A stretch of 64,000 nucleotides of DNA from NCBI RefSeq assembly GCF_003269275.1, contig NZ_QLTS01000004.1:62001-126000 (forward strand), written 5' to 3'. Below, piece after piece: positions 61,330 to 64,000 of the stretch; the first letter of the stretch is position 1, and every line of letters begins with the position of its first letter. Below the pieces are notes generated by a model, which was not told the origin of the DNA, did no database searches, and saw only the letters and a program-made list of their open reading frames with translations. The position numbers were made by a program, and so were the translations under genes. The stretch is from Phascolarctobacterium faecium DSM 14760 (lineage in GTDB: Bacteria > Bacillota > Negativicutes > Acidaminococcales > Acidaminococcaceae).

Positions 61330-62160
61330 ATGCAGGACGTAATACTTTTAACTGGTGCCGGACAAATTGGCCTGGCGATCGCCAGAAGAATGGGTCATGG
61401 TAAAAAAATTGTAGTTAGTGATAAAAATATAAACAACGCCCAAACCGTAACTAAAATAATGGCTGAGGCCGGATTTGACGCTGTAGCGGTAGAAGCGGAT
61501 ATTTCCTCGCGCAAATCAATTTTAAATATGATAGCTGCAGCGCAGAAATATGGTGAGATCGCAATGCTTATCAATGCTGCCGGGGTTTCACCCAGTCAGG
61601 CCTCTGTCGAAACTATTTTAAAAGTGGATCTATACGGTACAGCAGTTTTGTTGGAAGAAGTAGGAAAAGTGATCAAAGCTGGTGGTACTGGTGTTACGAT
61701 ATCCAGCCAGTCTGGGCACAGAATGGCTGCCTTAGGTGCGGAAACAGACGAACAGCTTGCTGTTACACCGGCAGAAGAACTGCTGCAGCTGGAAGTATTA
61801 AAGCCGGCCAATATCAAAGACACACTGCATGCGTATCAAATGGCTAAACGCTGTAATGTAAAACGTGTAATGGCAGAAGCTATCAAATGGGGCGTAAAAG
61901 GTGCGCGTATAAACTCTATCTCGCCCGGCATTATCGTAACGCCGCTTGCGCTTGATGAATTTAACGGCCCCAGAGGAGAGTTTTATAAAAATATGTTTGC
62001 AAAATGCCCGGCAGGCCGCCCCGGAACGGCGGATGAAGTTGCCAACGTAGCCGAATTGCTGCTGAGCCAGCAGGGAGCATTTATCACCGGTGCAGATTTT
62101 TTGATTGATGGCGGCGCAACAGCAGCTTATTTCTATGGACCGTTAAAACCAGATAAGTGA
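61330..62160 (+). CDS. Short-chain dehydrogenase/reductase
   Basis: NAD(P)-dependent oxidoreductase of the classical SDR type. I choose ATG 61330 (276 residues) because GAAAGGAG lies upstream; a TTG at 61324 is too close. TGAGQIG (residues 8-14) binds the cofactor, VSDKNIN near 31 holds the acidic residue that favours NAD, and the catalytic region is VTISSQSGH near 119 with YQMAK near 169. The C-terminal SPGII motif follows. No signal peptide: the only cytosolic enzyme of the operon. It may reduce or oxidise a product brought into the cell. Confidence 0.85.
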   Translation: MQDVILLTGAGQIGLAIARRMGHGKKIVVSDKNINNAQTVTKIMAEAGFDAVAVEADISSRKSILNMIAAAQKYGEIAMLINAAGVSPSQASVETILKVDLYGTAVLLEEVGKVIKAGGTGVTISSQSGHRMAALGAETDEQLAVTPAEELLQLEVLKPANIKDTLHAYQMAKRCNVKRVMAEAIKWGVKGARINSISPGIIVTPLALDEFNGPRGEFYKNMFAKCPAGRPGTADEVANVAELLLSQQGAFITGADFLIDGGATAAYFYGPLKPDK

Positions 62161-62170
62161 GGTGAGAGAG

Positions 62171-63253
62171 GTGCTTAAAGCAAAAGCGGCTAAAGTTTTA
62201 GCGCTGATGGTATTGACGTTTGCCGCAGCAACATCAGTTCAGGCCTTTGAAAAACCAGTTTTAATAGCCGAGCAGGGCAGTTTTGCCGCCGGCGGCACGG
62301 TAGTAAGATCTGACGGAAGTTTTAATTACAGGGTTCCGAGCGATCAGTCCGGCCAGTCGCTGCACGGAGATCACGCATATGTTTTTTATCAAAAGCCGGC
62401 TAAAGCTCATAAATATCCGTTAGTTTTTCTGCATGGTGCCGGGCAATCGGCTAAAACCTGGGAAACTACCCCTGATGGCAGAGATGGGTTTCAAAATATT
62501 TTTTTAGGCAAAGGCTACAGCACCTATCTTATTGATCAGCCTCGCCGCGGTAGAGCGGGGCAGTCAACGGCGGCAGAAAATATCAGTGCCGCCACCTATG
62601 ACCAGTTATGGTTCAGCAATTTCAGGTTGGGGAACTGGCCCGATTTTTTTGAGGGAGTACAGTTTTCAAAAAATCAGGAAGCGTTAAATCAGTTTTTCAG
62701 ACAAATGACTCCCAATACGGGTGCATTTGATGAAAATATTATCAGTGCTGCTGTAGCTGCAGTATTTGATAAATCTGGACCGGGAATTTTAGTTACCCAT
62801 TCACAGGGGGGCGGTCCGGGCTGGCTGGCAGCTATAAAAAATCCTGAAATCCGTGCGGTCGTTGCCTATGAACCGGGCAGCGGGTTTATTTTTCCCGCAG
62901 GAGAGGTACCTGAACCGCTGGAAACCACAAGTCCTTTCGGAGCTTTAGCGGGAAGGGAAATAGCGTTAGAAGATTTTCAGAAGCTGACTAAAATACCAAT
63001 AGTCATCTATTATGGTGATAACATTCCTGCTGTGCCTACAGCGGAATGGAACAAGGATAATTGGCGCGTGCGCTTACAGATGGCTCGCTTATTTGCAGAT
63101 GCTGTCAACCGTCACGGCGGCGACGCTGCCGTGGTTCATTTACCGGAAATAGGAATAAAAGGCAACACGCATTTTCCGTTTTCGGATATGAATAATCAGG
63201 AAATAGCAGTGTTACTGGAAAAGTGGCTGCATGAAAAAAAACTGGATATTTAA
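62171..63253 (+). CDS. Exported alpha/beta hydrolase
   Basis: I prefer the GTG at 62171 (360 residues), because GAGGTGAG precedes it as in the operon's other genes; GTG 62162 is also in frame. A signal peptide ends near VQA (residue 25). Hydrolase features: YPLVFLHGAGQSAKTWE near residue 82 (oxyanion HG), nucleophile VTHSQGGGPG with Ser211, an acid in YYGDNIPA near 278, and a histidine-bearing end (GNTHFPFSD). It resembles esterases or lactonases. Last gene of the operon; terminators follow. Confidence 0.82.
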   Translation: MLKAKAAKVLALMVLTFAAATSVQAFEKPVLIAEQGSFAAGGTVVRSDGSFNYRVPSDQSGQSLHGDHAYVFYQKPAKAHKYPLVFLHGAGQSAKTWETTPDGRDGFQNIFLGKGYSTYLIDQPRRGRAGQSTAAENISAATYDQLWFSNFRLGNWPDFFEGVQFSKNQEALNQFFRQMTPNTGAFDENIISAAVAAVFDKSGPGILVTHSQGGGPGWLAAIKNPEIRAVVAYEPGSGFIFPAGEVPEPLETTSPFGALAGREIALEDFQKLTKIPIVIYYGDNIPAVPTAEWNKDNWRVRLQMARLFADAVNRHGGDAAVVHLPEIGIKGNTHFPFSDMNNQEIAVLLEKWLHEKKLDI

Positions 63254-63261
63254 AGTTAGCT

Positions 63262-63328
63262 AAAACACGCACAAATAAATTGTGCGTGTTTTATTTTTGC
63301 AGTGCCTGCTTTCAAAGCAGGCGTTTTT
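63262..63328 (+). terminator. Two consecutive terminators after the exported-enzyme operon
   Basis: A perfect 12-base stem (63262-63273 with 63281-63292) followed by ATTTTTG, and then a second hairpin (GCCTGCTTT with AAAGCAGGC, 63304-63322) followed by TTTTTATT. Confidence 0.8.
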
Positions 63329-63661
63329 ATTATGGTGATAAACTGTTGCAGGCTTGCACAGGCAGCCGCTGCACGTGAAATTTAGGCAATAGTTTTAGGC
63401 AGCTTTTAAAACATGCGGGTAATAATGCCATTATAAAAGCGCAGACGCCGACAGTTTTAAAGCCGCTGGCGTAATGCGCCACAAGACTCGAAAAAGTGAT
63501 ACACAGGCAAAAAGTAAGTGTCTTGCGGGGGGGTACAGATGTGCTACAATGTATATAAATATTATTAAAACAAATATTTTTGATGCTGAACAAATAAAAA
63601 CGCTCCTGTTTAAATGTTTTGACCCAAAGTGTGCAAGAGACATAGAAAGTGGAGGTGGAAG
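63329..63661. other. Intergenic region before the XRE-type regulator
   Basis: No gene is supported. A weak promoter candidate is TTGCGG (63523-63528), 16-base spacer, TACAAT (63545-63550), then a leader of about 105 bases to the start codon. A seven-base G run (63527-63533) precedes the candidate -10 box. Confidence 0.4.
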
Positions 63662-64000
63662 ATGTACGATGAAAAATGCCTGCTGCGTATCGGCAGCAAT
63701 ATCAAGCTGCTGCGCAGTGTTCGTCAGCTTAATCAGCACCAGCTGGCCGAGCGGCTTGGTATCAGCCAGACGCATCTGAGCAATATTGAGCATAATAACG
63801 TGCTGGTGAGCTTGAAGCTGCTGGTACGCAGCGCCAATGTTTTAGGATGTTCGCTCGAAGCACTGCTGGACAGGGCTGCTGCGGTCGAGTGGGCTGGAGC
63901 GCATTGTACAGATGGAGGTGAAGAGGCAGAAAACAAAGGCAAAAGTGAGTGTAAAAGCAGGTGCGGTACTGATGCTGAGGGGCAGGAGCAGTATTCGCTT
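63662..64000 (+). CDS. XRE-family helix-turn-helix regulator (runs off the window)
   Basis: The frame beginning at ATG 63662 (RBS GGAGGTGG) is open to the last base, so 113 residues are visible and the gene continues. The N-terminus is a Cro/C1-type HTH: IGSNIKLLRSVRQLNQHQLAERLGI then SQTHLSNIEHNN (residues 10-48). After it comes a polar, glutamate/lysine-rich linker with three cysteines (near residues 81, 95, 99). The C-terminal effector domain, if any, lies beyond the window. The target is unknown. Confidence 0.75.
   Translation, partial: MYDEKCLLRIGSNIKLLRSVRQLNQHQLAERLGISQTHLSNIEHNNVLVSLKLLVRSANVLGCSLEALLDRAAAVEWAGAHCTDGGEEAENKGKSECKSRCGTDAEGQEQYSL

Overview
The window looks like the chromosome of a diderm Firmicute (class Negativicutes; an Acidaminococcaceae member such as a Phascolarctobacterium-like bacterium would fit, but I cannot prove the genus). 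Firmicute regulation (a glycine T-box, a PyrR-type attenuator, a lysC-like aspartokinase with an internal start, a CD3324-family protein) sits next to outer-membrane genes: two TonB-dependent receptors and a ChaN-like haem-binding protein. Large 2-hydroxyacyl-CoA dehydratase activase and biotin-dependent decarboxylase-type genes suggest an anaerobe that ferments amino or organic acids.

Layout. 1-3.9 kb: end of recO, then T-box-controlled glyQS. 4.2-6.7 kb: PEP synthase. 6.7-7.9 kb: a methyltransferase and a small DNA-binding-type protein on the minus strand. 8.1-17.9 kb: a tightly packed pyrimidine operon pyrB-pyrC-carA-carB-pyrK-pyrD-pyrF-pyrE behind a PyrR-type attenuator. 18.3-18.5 kb: minus-strand tRNA cluster Asp-Gly-Trp. 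18.7-34.8 kb: an accessory block containing a DNA glycosylase, a secreted repeat protein and the most interesting part of the window (20.3-34.0 kb). 34.8-35.3 kb: plus-strand tRNA cluster Asp-Phe-Gly-Cys-Leu; its Asp and Gly genes are identical, inverted copies of those at 18.4-18.5 kb. 35.4-50.0 kb: housekeeping genes (RNA helicase, M20 amidohydrolase, gltX, zapA, U32 protein, mutS2, aspartokinase, aminotransferase, nucleoside kinase). 50.3-56.0 kb: a 1412-residue activase and an OadA-type carboxyltransferase. 56.3-58.2 kb: an IbrA/IbrB-like pair. 58.4-63.3 kb: a MerR regulator divergent from an operon of mostly exported small-molecule enzymes. The window ends inside an XRE-type regulator.

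The candidate undescribed system is at 20.3-34.0 kb. A cobalamin riboswitch precedes a TonB-dependent receptor, a TIM-barrel protein and a BtuF-like lipoprotein. Then comes a second, compact operon with a NifH-like ATPase, a second BtuF-like binding protein, a FecCD-type permease, its ATPase, and NifD-like and NifK-like subunits. A ChaN-like protein and a second TonB-dependent receptor follow. The NifH-like protein keeps both [4Fe-4S] cysteines. The NifD-like protein keeps three cluster cysteines but appears to lack the FeMo-cofactor ligands, and the NifK-like protein has lost all three alignable cysteines. This argues against nitrogen fixation and for a DPOR/CfbCD-like reductase. My working hypothesis is import of a tetrapyrrole or metal chelate (corrinoid, haem, chlorin or similar) coupled to its reductive processing. 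Two near-identical palindromes (24.77 and 31.04 kb) may place the reductase operon and the ChaN/TonB pair under one metal-responsive regulator.
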